Source: Streptomyces coeruleorubidus (GTDB lineage Bacteria; Actinomycetota; Actinomycetes; Streptomycetales; Streptomycetaceae). From it: 64,000 nt of DNA. Below the pieces are notes generated by a model. The model made no database searches. It was not told the origin of the DNA and saw nothing but the letters and a program-made list of their open reading frames with translations. Shown in pieces: positions 35,356-43,447 of this stretch (its first letter is position 1; every line of letters begins with the position of its first letter). The translations under genes and the position numbers were made by a program. The stretch is from contig NZ_CP118527.1 in the NCBI RefSeq assembly GCF_028885415.1, positions 6,138,001 through 6,202,000 of the forward strand. Reading direction: 5' to 3'.

Positions 35356-35940
35356 CTACGGGGACGAAGGGGGCAAAGCGTCGCCCCACGGGGCGATCCC
35401 GACCCTGGGAATCGTCGGGGTCCGACCCTGAGCCGGCTCCTCGGGGGGAACGGGCGTACCGGTAGGGCGCGCGGTGGTGCGGCGGCGCAGCCAGGAGCGG
35501 CCGGCGGGGACGAGCGCGAGATGCGCGAGGGCCACGCCCGCGGTGTTCAGGAACAGTGAGTCGACGTCGACGACCTGACCGGGCACGCCGGTCTGGAGCA
35601 GTTCGATGCCCAGCGACAGCAGGGCACCGGCCGTGACGGTGCGCAGCAGGGACGCCAGCGGCGAGACGACCAGTCTGCCGCTCACGGTGGGCAGCAGCAC
35701 GCCCAGCGGGGCGAGCAGGGCCAGCTTCTCGCCGATGTGACGGGCCGCCTCGGGCCAGCCCAGGGCGAGATCGGCCCGGATACCGTCGAACGGCCGCAGA
35801 TTGGCGGGCATCACCCAGGGCACGTCCAGCGGCCGCAGCGTGAACCAGGCGACGAACGCGAGGTGTGCGACGAGGAGGACACCTCCTGTCACACGGATGC
35901 GGAACGCGGCGCTGCCGCCGATGGAGCCTTGACGCTGCAC
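35356..35940 (-). CDS. VanZ-family membrane protein
   Basis: A 194-residue protein with four hydrophobic segments. The VanZ pattern is seen in FVAWFTLRPLD, LRPFDGIRADLALG, IGEKLALLAPLGVLLP and SLGIELLQTGVPGQVVDVDSLFLNTAGVALAH (core of the domain). The last 45 residues are a Pro/Arg/Thr-rich tail. Members are linked with teicoplanin resistance in enterococci, but most are of unknown function. It is transcribed away from the AfsQ operon toward the PspC gene. Confidence 0.75.
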   Translation of the reverse strand: MQRQGSIGGSAAFRIRVTGGVLLVAHLAFVAWFTLRPLDVPWVMPANLRPFDGIRADLALGWPEAARHIGEKLALLAPLGVLLPTVSGRLVVSPLASLLRTVTAGALLSLGIELLQTGVPGQVVDVDSLFLNTAGVALAHLALVPAGRSWLRRRTTARPTGTPVPPEEPAQGRTPTIPRVGIAPWGDALPPSSP

Positions 35941-36035
35941 GATCCCCTAGACGCGGCCTCCGGCGGAATCGGTTCCGGGATGCCCCCGGCACGCCTGTGA
36001 GGCATGCGCCACAGCCCGGCGGAGTCCGGGCCCGC

Positions 36036-36653
36036 TCACTCCCCGGCCACGTCCTTGGACGGCGGTTCCTTGCTGCCCGGGCGGGCCCGTACCTCGTCGG
36101 TGCACTCCCAGCGGCGCGGGGGCTCGGCGCCGGGGCCGCCCAGGACCACGGAGCCGTCGCCCTCGGCGGCCGCCGAGTCGGCGAAGGTGCAGACGATCTG
36201 GGCGAGGGCGTAGGAGGTGAGGCTGTCCGGCGCCATGCTCAGCCGCAGCGTGTCCTCCGGGTCGCCGGGCCGTGGCCCGCCCACGGTGATGCCGCCGCGT
36301 ACGTCCGTGCCGTAGCCGGCCTCCTTCTCGGCGGGCGACGGCGGCGTCGCGAGCTGGTCCAGCAGGCCCTGCGCCACCAGCATGCGCCGCTCGGAGTCGG
36401 CCGCGCCGTCCGGGACCCGTACGGTCCGGTCGACGGTCACCAGCGACGACCCGCACAGCAGGAACACCTGTACCGGCAGCCCCCGGGCGGTCTGCTTCGA
36501 CACGTCCGGCTCGGCGAGCGAACAGCGCACCCGCGAGGGCGCGGGCCCGAAGTTCGTCGGCACCTCCGTGGCCCGGATACCGCAGCCGGCGAGCAGCAGG
36601 GTGAGCACGGACACGGCACCGATCCGGGCCACGGACACCAGACGTGTGGTCAT
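36036..36653 (-). CDS. Lipoprotein of the afsQ operon
   Basis: A 205-residue lipoprotein: signal MTTRLVSVARIGAVSVLTLLLAGC with lipidated Cys at residue 24. The rest is a GerMN-like mixed fold (LPVQVFLLCGSSLVTVDRTVR, LVAQGLLDQLATPPSPAEKEAG, YALAQIVCTFADS). Its ATG overlaps the afsQ2 stop by one base (TGATG), so it is the third gene of the afsQ1-afsQ2 unit. The same gene order occurs in S. coelicolor. A sensory or stabilising role for AfsQ2 on the outer face of the membrane is plausible but inferred from context. Confidence 0.82.
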   Translation of the reverse strand: MTTRLVSVARIGAVSVLTLLLAGCGIRATEVPTNFGPAPSRVRCSLAEPDVSKQTARGLPVQVFLLCGSSLVTVDRTVRVPDGAADSERRMLVAQGLLDQLATPPSPAEKEAGYGTDVRGGITVGGPRPGDPEDTLRLSMAPDSLTSYALAQIVCTFADSAAAEGDGSVVLGGPGAEPPRRWECTDEVRARPGSKEPPSKDVAGE

Positions 36654-38260
36654 CAGGCCTCCCCCTTCGAGTCCTCGCCCTGGTCCTGGGCGGTGTCGTC
36701 CTCGTGCTTCCGCTCGCCCTCGGCGGGCTGTTCCCCCGGCGCGTAGGTGTGGCGCGGGAGGCGCAGGGTGAACACCGCGCCCGAGTCGGGCGAGTTGGCC
36801 GCGGTGATCTCGCCGCCGTGGATGTGGGCGTTCTCCAGGGCGATGGACAGGCCCAGGCCGCTGCCCTCGGAGCGCGGCCGGGAGGCGCTGGCCTTGTAGA
36901 AGCGGTCGAAGACGTGCGGCAGGACGTCCTCGGGGATGCCGGGCCCGTGGTCCTGCACCTCGATGACGATCGAGTCGTCGGCCTCGCGGACGGACACCCG
37001 CACCGGGGAGCCGCCGTGCTTGAGCGCGTTGCCGATCAGGTTGGCCAGGATGACGTCCAGACGGCGCGGATCGAGGCGGGCGTGGATGCCGCGCTCGGCG
37101 TCCAGCTCGACCGCGTCCAGCCAGGCGCGGGCGTCGATGCACGCGGTGATCTGGTCGGCGATGTCGACGTCGTCCAGGACGAGCCGGGCCGTGCCCGCGT
37201 CGAAGCGGGTGACCTCCATCAGGTTCTCGACCAGGTCGTTCAGCCGCCGCGTCTCGCTGACCACCAGCCGGACGGCGGGCTCGATCATCGGGTCCATGCT
37301 GCCGGTCTCCGCCTCCAGCTCCTCCTCCAGCACCTCCGTCACGGCGGTGATGGCGGTGAGCGGCGTACGCAGCTCATGGCTCATGTCGGCCACGAACCGC
37401 CGGGACGCCTCGTCCCGCGCGGCCATGTCGGCGACCCGCTTCTCCAGCGCCTCGGCCGCGTTGTTGAACGTCCGGGACAGATCGGCGAGTTCGTCGGTCC
37501 CGGACACCCTGAGCCGGGTGTCCAGCTTGCCCTCGCCGAGCCGCCGCGCGGCCGTCCCGAGCCGCTGCACCGGCTTCAGCACCGTCGTCGCGGCGGCCTG
37601 CGCGAGCAGCGCCGAGCCGATCAGCGCGAGGCCCGTGGCGATCCCCAGCGACCAGGCCAGCGAGTTGAGGTCCTTCGCCTCCGGCTCCAGCGACTTCAAC
37701 ATGTAACCGGTCGGACCGCCGCCGATCACCCGCGTCCCGGCCACGAGGTACGGCGTGTCGTGGTCGACGACCCGCTGCCAGTACAGGTGGTGCGGATGCT
37801 TGTTGGCCCCGTCGACCTTCTGCGTCTTGTTCACCGCCGTGCGCAGCGAGACCGGCACGTCCTGCAGGGAGAAGCCGCTCAGCCCGCCGGAGCTGCCGAA
37901 GACGGTCCTGCCGTCGGCGTTGCTCGCGACCAGCAGCACGCTGAAGCGCTGGTCACTGCCCGCCATCTGGCCCGCGGTGTGCTGGAGCTCGTCCTGGGTC
38001 GGCTGCTCGGGCAGCGCACCCGCCCGGTTCTGCATCTCCTGCTCGAAGTCGCGCAGCACGGCGTCCTGGGCGCGGGTGAGCACGGCCTCGCGGTTGAGCC
38101 AGTACGCGATGCCGGACGCGGACACGGCGGCCGTCAGCGCCACCAGGCCGAAGACGACGACCAGCCTCAGTCGCAGGCTCGTGAAGCGCAGCCGCGACAG
38201 AACTCCCTTGCGCGCCGCGGTCCAGCCGCGGTCCCCCCCTTGGTGGTGCCGCTGTGTCAC
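36653..38260 (-). CDS. afsQ2: AfsQ2 sensor histidine kinase
   Basis: A 535-residue transmembrane kinase. TM1 is at about residues 31-51 (RLVVVFGLVALTAAVSASGIA), an extracytoplasmic sensor follows, TM2 is near 200-220, then a HAMP linker. Kinase boxes: H-box DMSHELRTPLTAI, N-box NLIGNALKHGG, G1 DHGPGIPEDV, G2 GSGLGLSIA. The GTG start shares bases with the afsQ1 stop (GTGA). In S. coelicolor AfsQ1/AfsQ2 govern antibiotic production and growth on high-glutamate medium. Recognised by its place and by near identity of its partner to AfsQ1. Confidence 0.92.
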   Translation of the reverse strand: MTQRHHQGGDRGWTAARKGVLSRLRFTSLRLRLVVVFGLVALTAAVSASGIAYWLNREAVLTRAQDAVLRDFEQEMQNRAGALPEQPTQDELQHTAGQMAGSDQRFSVLLVASNADGRTVFGSSGGLSGFSLQDVPVSLRTAVNKTQKVDGANKHPHHLYWQRVVDHDTPYLVAGTRVIGGGPTGYMLKSLEPEAKDLNSLAWSLGIATGLALIGSALLAQAAATTVLKPVQRLGTAARRLGEGKLDTRLRVSGTDELADLSRTFNNAAEALEKRVADMAARDEASRRFVADMSHELRTPLTAITAVTEVLEEELEAETGSMDPMIEPAVRLVVSETRRLNDLVENLMEVTRFDAGTARLVLDDVDIADQITACIDARAWLDAVELDAERGIHARLDPRRLDVILANLIGNALKHGGSPVRVSVREADDSIVIEVQDHGPGIPEDVLPHVFDRFYKASASRPRSEGSGLGLSIALENAHIHGGEITAANSPDSGAVFTLRLPRHTYAPGEQPAEGERKHEDDTAQDQGEDSKGEA

Positions 38261-38934
38261 TGAGGCGGATCCAGCCGGTAGCCGACACCACGCACGGTAC
38301 GGATCAGCGTCGGGGACGACGGCACGTCCTCGACCTTGGCGCGCAGCCGCTGGACACAGGCGTCCACCAGCCGCGAGTCGCCCAGGTAGTCGTGCTCCCA
38401 CACCAGCCGCAGCAGCTGCTGCCGGGACAGCGCCTGCCCCGGCCGCCGGCTCAGCTCCAGCAGCAGCCGCAGCTCGGTCGGCGTCAGCTGGAGGTCCTCG
38501 CCGTTCTTCGTCACGGTCATCGCCGAGCGGTCGATGACGAGGCTGCCGAACGTCGCCGCGTCGTTGGACTCCCGCTCGCCGCGCCGCAGCACGGCCCGGA
38601 TCCGGGCGTCCAGCACCCGCCCCTGCACCGGCTTGACGACATAGTCGTCGGCGCCGGACTCCAGCCCGACGACCACGTCGATGTCGTCGCTGCGCGCGGT
38701 CAGCAGGATGATCGGCAACTGGTCCGTGCGCCGGATGCGCCGGCACACCTCGAACCCGTCGATGCCGGGCAGCATCACGTCCAGCACGATCAGATCCGGG
38801 CGCTGCTCGCGCAGCAGCTTCAGACCGTCCTCACCACTGGCAGCGGTCGCCACCCGGTGACCCTGGCGCGTCAGTGAGAGCTCCAGGGCCGTCCGGATGG
38901 CGTCGTCGTCCTCGATCAGCAACAGGGAAGGCAC
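38257..38934 (-). CDS. afsQ1: AfsQ1 response regulator
   Basis: A 225-residue OmpR/PhoB-type regulator, the exact length of S. coelicolor AfsQ1. Receiver: LLIEDDDAIRTALE acidic pocket, phospho-Asp in LIVLDVMLPGIDG (about residue 52), conserved Lys in DDYVVKPV. C-terminal winged helix from about residue 130 (LTPTELRLLLELSRRPGQALSRQQLL). GTG 38934 gives the correct N-terminus. It activates divergent sigQ; the target box is at 39047-39062. It is cotranscribed with afsQ2 and the lipoprotein gene. Confidence 0.95.
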   Translation of the reverse strand: MPSLLLIEDDDAIRTALELSLTRQGHRVATAASGEDGLKLLREQRPDLIVLDVMLPGIDGFEVCRRIRRTDQLPIILLTARSDDIDVVVGLESGADDYVVKPVQGRVLDARIRAVLRRGERESNDAATFGSLVIDRSAMTVTKNGEDLQLTPTELRLLLELSRRPGQALSRQQLLRLVWEHDYLGDSRLVDACVQRLRAKVEDVPSSPTLIRTVRGVGYRLDPPQ

Positions 38935-39046
38935 GGGCTCATTCTGGCCCATGGAGGGGTTGGGGTTCGACCTGTGGGCCGAGATGGTCGCCGTACCTGC
39001 CGCCGACGCCTGTGTGCGAGGTGTGTCCGCCATGTGGCCGAGCCCT

Positions 39047-39062
39047 GTGACAGGTCTGTGAC
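39047..39062. promoter_or_regulatory. AfsQ1 binding box upstream of sigQ
   Basis: GTGAC-AGGTCT-GTGAC, a perfect match to the published AfsQ1 motif GTnAC-N6-GTnAC, in the 237-bp spacer between afsQ1 and sigQ. Confidence 0.8.
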
Positions 39063-39171
39063 AGTCGGCGGACACGGCCATGAAAGTGCCGCGGCAAGCT
39101 TTTCGGCACAAGCAGGAAAGCCCGCCCGACCGGCGGGCCGCACACCGGAAGTCCACGACGGGGGGCGCGAG

Positions 39172-39927
39172 ATGAACACGCTGCACGGCACCAGCACCAG
39201 CGCTGTGATCACGCGTCTGCACGACGTGAGCCGGGGTTCCGAGAAGTCCGGTGCCGTGAGCGGGCGGGGGTGCGCTCGCGGCACCGGGCGTCAGCACACC
39301 GCGATCATGACGGTGGTTGACGCACACACGGGGGAGAGCAAGGGGACGGGGGCGGCTCACGGGGGAGCCGCGTACAGGGAGGACTCGGGGGAGCGCCGCT
39401 CGCTGTCGGAGGCGGAGTTCACCGCCTACGTCCAGGAGCGCCGCGCCTCCCTGTACGCCACCGCCTACCACCTCACCGGCGACCGCTTCGAGGCCGAGGA
39501 CCTGCTCCAGAGCGCGCTGTTCTCGACGTACAAGGCGTGGGACCGGATCAGTGACAAGGCGGCGGTCGGCGGATACCTCCGCCGCACCATGACCAACCTG
39601 CACATCAGCGCCTGGCGGCGCCGCAAGCTCAACGAGTACCCGACCGAGGAACTGCCGGAGACGCCCGGCGACACGGACGCGATGCGCGGCACGGAACTGC
39701 GCGCGGTCCTGTGGCAGGCGCTGGCCCGGCTGCCCGAGCTCCAGCGCACCATGCTGGTCCTGCGCTACTACGAGGGCCGCACGGACCCGGAGATCGCGGA
39801 GATCCTCGACATCAGTGTCGGCACGGTGAAGTCCAGCATCTGGCGGTCGCTCCGCCGGCTGCGCGAGGACGAGGTCCTCAGCTTCGGCCGTGACGAGGAG
39901 GACGCCTTCGGCGAGCTCGTCGCCTGA
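39172..39927 (+). CDS. sigQ: SigQ ECF sigma factor
   Basis: A 251-residue SigE-type ECF sigma factor. The first 85 residues are a non-conserved extension (MNTLHGTSTSAVI...), then region 2 (EFTAYVQERRASLYATAYHLTGDRFEAEDLLQSALF) and region 4 (LARLPELQRTMLVLRYYEGRTDPEIAEILDISVGTVKSSIWRSLRRLRE). It is divergent from afsQ1, as in S. coelicolor, where SigQ is activated by AfsQ1 and opposes antibiotic production. A GAGGGG-like site is not obvious; GGGGGGCGCGAG precedes the ATG. Confidence 0.9.
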   Translation: MNTLHGTSTSAVITRLHDVSRGSEKSGAVSGRGCARGTGRQHTAIMTVVDAHTGESKGTGAAHGGAAYREDSGERRSLSEAEFTAYVQERRASLYATAYHLTGDRFEAEDLLQSALFSTYKAWDRISDKAAVGGYLRRTMTNLHISAWRRRKLNEYPTEELPETPGDTDAMRGTELRAVLWQALARLPELQRTMLVLRYYEGRTDPEIAEILDISVGTVKSSIWRSLRRLREDEVLSFGRDEEDAFGELVA

Positions 39928-40037
39928 GGCTGGGGGAAGCATCAAAAGGGGGCCCACGGGGGAACTGCGGAGACGCTGGGGGGCGTCTCCTCAGGAGAGT
40001 GGGGGGAACTCGGGGGAGGACAACGGGGGAGCACAAG

Positions 40038-40086
40038 AGCGGGACTGGAGGGCCGGGGGGTCCATCCGGTCCCGCTTTCTTTTGTC
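40038..40086 (+). terminator. Rho-independent terminator after sigQ
   Basis: AGCGGGACTGGA pairs with TCCGGTCCCGCT (one G-T pair) and is followed by TTCTTTTGT. A hairpin with a T-run is unusual here, so a real terminator is likely. Confidence 0.7.
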
Positions 40087-40115
40087 CCTCTGTTCGTCTG
40101 TTCCTCGTTCGTCCC

Positions 40116-40775
40116 TCAGGCCGCTGTACGCAGGCTCGCGCACCGGCCCGCCGCCGCGGACGCCAGCCGCCCCATCGCCTCGTCGCGGTCGCAGGCGTGA
40201 GCGCCCAGTGCTGTCTGGCGGGCGACGATCGAGCGTTCCTGACGCATCAGACGCCAGCCGCGGCGCAGCAGGAACGGCACCGACTTGCGGCCCTCCTTCA
40301 GATCCCGCAGGAAGCGGCGGCGGAAGGTCTTCACCGGGCCGCGGCTCAGGCACAGCGCGTCGGCGAGGACGCCGAGCTCCTGGCAGCGGGTGACGATCTC
40401 CGCGGCGAAGATGCCCTCCGCGATGAACAGCGGGGTCCGCCCGATGTCCACCGTCTCCGTGCCCGTGCGGGCGCTGAGTGCGATGTCGTAGACGGGGACG
40501 TCCGTACGGCCCGTGCGGCACAACCGGGTGATCGCGGCGACGGCCGTGTCCGCGTCCCACGACTCCGGATGGTCCCAGTCGATGTCCGAACCGCCCGCCA
40601 CCAGCGGCAGCGTCGGGTCGTCGCCCTCCTTGTAGAAGTCGTCGAGCCGCAGCACCGGGAGGCCGGAGCGGGCCGCGAGGAGGGACTTGCCGGAGCCGGA
40701 AGGGCCGCAGAGCAGCACGACTCGCGTCGGTATGGGCAGAGGGGAACTCACGGGACACCAGTGTGAGGCATCCAT
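40116..40775 (-). CDS. Uridine-kinase-like P-loop protein
   Basis: A 219-residue P-loop kinase from ATG 40775. Walker A is VVLLCGPSGSGKSLL at about residue 20, LRLDDFYKEGDDP resembles the DDFY(R/K) motif of uridine/cytidine kinases, followed by DIDWDHPESWD and a LIAEGIFA strand. The C-terminal helices are Arg-rich. It probably phosphorylates uridine, cytidine or another nucleoside or small alcohol; salvage would fit the surrounding nucleoside genes, but it has no CTACGCGCGTAG site. Convergent with sigQ. Confidence 0.75.
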   Translation of the reverse strand: MDASHWCPVSSPLPIPTRVVLLCGPSGSGKSLLAARSGLPVLRLDDFYKEGDDPTLPLVAGGSDIDWDHPESWDADTAVAAITRLCRTGRTDVPVYDIALSARTGTETVDIGRTPLFIAEGIFAAEIVTRCQELGVLADALCLSRGPVKTFRRRFLRDLKEGRKSVPFLLRRGWRLMRQERSIVARQTALGAHACDRDEAMGRLASAAAGRCASLRTAA

Positions 40776-41055
40776 CGGTGGCCGTACGACCCCGCGGGTC
40801 GCCTTTGATGCGCGCGTCACACCTCAACTACCCTTTGTGTCGAATCGATTACCCATTGCATCAGAAGGTGGCGGCGATGGCCCGACACATGGTCAACAGC
40901 CGCCCCACCTCCCTCGGCAGGATCGACCCCCAATGACGTCCTGGGCGCTGACGGGGACGGTGGCACAGGCGCAGTCGATCGAGAGCGTCCCGGTGGTGGG
41001 GCAGGCGGCGGGGCTGCTGTCGCCGTAGGGCCCGTACGGCGACGAGCGCGCACGA
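40776..41055. other. Intergenic region with two overlapping mini-ORFs
   Basis: Upstream of the uridine-kinase-like gene; nothing coding is certain. On the plus strand an AAGGTGG site precedes ATG 40876, a 19-codon frame ending in TGA that overlaps ATG 40933 (ATGA), which opens a 31-codon frame ending at 41028. Confidence 0.35.
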
Positions 41056-41099
41056 GAGAAGCCCCGGCCCTCCCGGACGGAGGAGGGCCGGGGCTTCTC
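41056..41099. terminator. Hairpin terminator of the deoC-aldehyde dehydrogenase operon
   Basis: A perfect 18-bp GC-rich stem (41056-41073 with 41082-41099), 15 bp beyond the last aldehyde dehydrogenase gene. Confidence 0.75.
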
Positions 41100-41113
41100 G
41101 CTGTGAGGGGCGT

Positions 41114-41998
41114 CTAGTACGAGGAACCCGACGCGCCCAGTGACCCCGTGGGGTGCCAGACCGTTTTGGTCTCCAGGAACGCCGTCATGCGGTCGATGCC
41201 GGGAGGCTCCGTGTAATCCACAGGCTGTGGACGGAGGACGCGCTTGAGGTTGTCGGCCGCGGCGATCTCCAGTTCCTTCGCGAGGACCTCGTCGGCGCCC
41301 GCGAGGTCGATCGCGTTGACGTCCTGGTGGGCTGCCAGCGGGGTCGCGATCTCCGTCGTGCGGCCCGAGAGGACGTTGACCACGCCGCCGGGGACGTCCG
41401 AGGTGGCCAGCACCTCGGCGAGGGACAGCGCGGGGAGCGGGGACTTCTCGCTCGCCACCACGACCGCCGTGTTGCCGGTCGCGATCACCGGGGCGACGAC
41501 CGACACCAGGCCCAGGAAGGACGACTGCTGAGGGGCCAGGACCGCGACCACGCCCGTCGGCTCGGGGGAAGAGAGATTGAAGAACGGACCCGCCACCGGG
41601 TTGCCGCCGCCGACCACCTGGGCGATCTTGTCCGTCCAGCCCGCGTACCAGACCCAGCGGTCGATCGTGGCGTCCACCACCGCCGCCGCCTTGGACTTCG
41701 ACAGCCCCTCGGCGTCGGCCACCTCACGCGTGAACTGGTCGCGGCGGCCCTCCAGCATCTCCGCGACGCGGTAGAGGACCTGGCCGCGGTTGTACGCCGT
41801 CGCGCCGGACCAGCCGCCGAACGCCTTGCGGGCGGCCACAACCGCGTCACGGGCGTCCTTGCGGCTCGCCAGCGGCGCGTTCGCCAGCCACTTGCCCTTC
41901 GAGTCCGTCACCTCGTACACCCGGCCGCTCTCGGAACGCGGGAACTTCCCGCCGACGTACAGCTTGTAGGTCTTCAGGACGGTGAGCCGATCAGACAT
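41114..41998 (-). CDS. Truncated aldehyde-dehydrogenase-like protein without the catalytic domain
   Basis: A 294-residue aldehyde dehydrogenase relative from ATG 41998, 8 bp before the end of the preceding full-length gene. The NAD-binding portion is recognisable (LYVGGKFPRSESGRVYEVTDS, AGPFFNLSSPEPTGVVAVLAPQQSSFLGL, VPGGVVNVLSG), but the chain ends where the catalytic domain (ELGG, FFNxGQxC) should follow. No frameshift is apparent: the end is GSLGASGSSY and a terminator follows. A full aldehyde dehydrogenase followed by such a partner resembles the two halves of ALDH16. It may form a complex with its neighbour. Confidence 0.75.
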   Translation of the reverse strand: MSDRLTVLKTYKLYVGGKFPRSESGRVYEVTDSKGKWLANAPLASRKDARDAVVAARKAFGGWSGATAYNRGQVLYRVAEMLEGRRDQFTREVADAEGLSKSKAAAVVDATIDRWVWYAGWTDKIAQVVGGGNPVAGPFFNLSSPEPTGVVAVLAPQQSSFLGLVSVVAPVIATGNTAVVVASEKSPLPALSLAEVLATSDVPGGVVNVLSGRTTEIATPLAAHQDVNAIDLAGADEVLAKELEIAAADNLKRVLRPQPVDYTEPPGIDRMTAFLETKTVWHPTGSLGASGSSY

Positions 41999-43442
41999 CG
42001 AGGTACGCCTCCAGGCCGTGGCGGCCGCCCTCGCGGCCGAAGCCCGACTCCTTGTAACCGCCGAACGGCGAGGTCGGGTCGAACTTGTTGAACGTGTTGG
42101 ACCAGACGACACCCGCGCGGAGCTTGTTCGCGACCGCCAGGATGCGGGAGCCCTTCTCCGTCCAGATGCCGGCGGAGAGGCCGTACGGCGTGTTGTTGGC
42201 CTTGGCGACCGCCTCGTCCGGGGTGCGGAACGTCAGGACCGACAGCACCGGGCCGAAGATCTCGTCGCGGGCGATGGTGTGCGCCTGGGTGACGTTCGTG
42301 AAGAGCGTCGGGGCGAACCAGTAGCCGCTTTCGGGCAGTTCGCAGGCCGGCGACCAGCGCTCGGCGCCCTCCGCCTCGCCCTGGTCGACGAGGGAGGTGA
42401 TGCGCGTGAGCTGTTCCTCGGAGTTGATCGCGCCGATGTCGGTGTTCTTGTCGAGGGGGTCGCCGAGGCGGAGGGTGGACAGGCGCCGCTTCAGGGACTC
42501 CAGCAGCTCGTCCTGGATCGACTCCTGGACCAGCAGGCGGCTGCCCGCGCAGCAGACCTGGCCCTGGTTGAAGAAGATGCCGTTCACGATGCCCTCGACG
42601 GCCTGGTCCACGGGTGCGTCGTCGAAGACGATGTTGGCGCCCTTGCCGCCCAGTTCGAGCGTGACCTTCTTGCGGGTGCCGGCGACCGTGCGGGCGATCT
42701 CCTTGCCGACGGCCGTGGAGCCGGTGAAGGCGACCTTGTTCACGTCCGGGTGGGCCACCAGCGCCGCGCCCGCGCCGCCGTAGCCGGGGAGGATGTTGAC
42801 GACGCCCTTCGGCAGGCCCGCCTGGCGGCAGATGTCCGCGAAGAAGAGCGCCGAGAGCGGGGTGGTCTCCGCCGGCTTCAGGACGACCGTGTTGCCGGTC
42901 GCGAGCGCCGGGGCGATCTTCCACGCCAGCATCAGCAGCGGGAAGTTCCAGGGGATGACCTGGCCCGCCACGCCCAGCGGCCGCGGGTTCGCACCGAAGC
43001 CGGCGTGGTCGAGCTTGTCGGCCCAGCCGGCGTAGTAGAAGAAGTGCGCCGCGACCAGGGGGAGGTCCGCGTCGCGGGTCTCCTTGATCGGCTTGCCGTT
43101 GTCGAGCGTTTCGAGGACGGCGAGCTCGCGGGAGCGCTCCTGGATGATCCGCGCGATGCGGAACAGGTACTTGGCGCGCTCCGAGCCGGGCAGCGCCGAC
43201 CACTTCTCGAAGGCCTTGCGGGCGGCCTGCACCGCGCGGTCGACGTCCGCCTCACCGGCCTGGGCGATCTCGGAGAGGACCTCCTCGGTGCTCGGCGAGA
43301 CCGTCTTGAAGACCTTGCCGTCGGCCGCCTCCACGAACTCGCCGTCGATGAACAGGCCGTACGAGGGCGCGATGTCGACGATCGAGCGCGACTCGGGGGC
43401 CGGGGCGTATTCGAATACCGATGACACGTTTTCCCTGTTCAT
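41991..43442 (-). CDS. NAD(P)-dependent aldehyde dehydrogenase
   Basis: A 483-residue aldehyde dehydrogenase. Motifs: VIPWNFPLLMLAWK, ALATGNTVVLKPAETTP, FTGSTAVGKEIAR, general base Glu in VTLELGGKGANIVFDD, catalytic Cys in FFNQGQVCCAGSRL, and EIFGPVLSV with PFGGYKESGFGRE. It begins 5 bp after the deoC stop and overlaps the truncated partner. DERA makes acetaldehyde, so oxidation of acetaldehyde to acetate is its likely job in the deoxynucleoside pathway. Substrate is inferred from the operon only. Confidence 0.9.
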   Translation of the reverse strand: MNRENVSSVFEYAPAPESRSIVDIAPSYGLFIDGEFVEAADGKVFKTVSPSTEEVLSEIAQAGEADVDRAVQAARKAFEKWSALPGSERAKYLFRIARIIQERSRELAVLETLDNGKPIKETRDADLPLVAAHFFYYAGWADKLDHAGFGANPRPLGVAGQVIPWNFPLLMLAWKIAPALATGNTVVLKPAETTPLSALFFADICRQAGLPKGVVNILPGYGGAGAALVAHPDVNKVAFTGSTAVGKEIARTVAGTRKKVTLELGGKGANIVFDDAPVDQAVEGIVNGIFFNQGQVCCAGSRLLVQESIQDELLESLKRRLSTLRLGDPLDKNTDIGAINSEEQLTRITSLVDQGEAEGAERWSPACELPESGYWFAPTLFTNVTQAHTIARDEIFGPVLSVLTFRTPDEAVAKANNTPYGLSAGIWTEKGSRILAVANKLRAGVVWSNTFNKFDPTSPFGGYKESGFGREGGRHGLEAYLDV

Positions 43443-43447
43443 GGGGC

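Noticed and set aside
41114..41998. Frameshift as an explanation for the short aldehyde dehydrogenase
   Set aside because: No continuation of the catalytic domain is found in any frame downstream, and a terminator follows immediately, so it is short by design.
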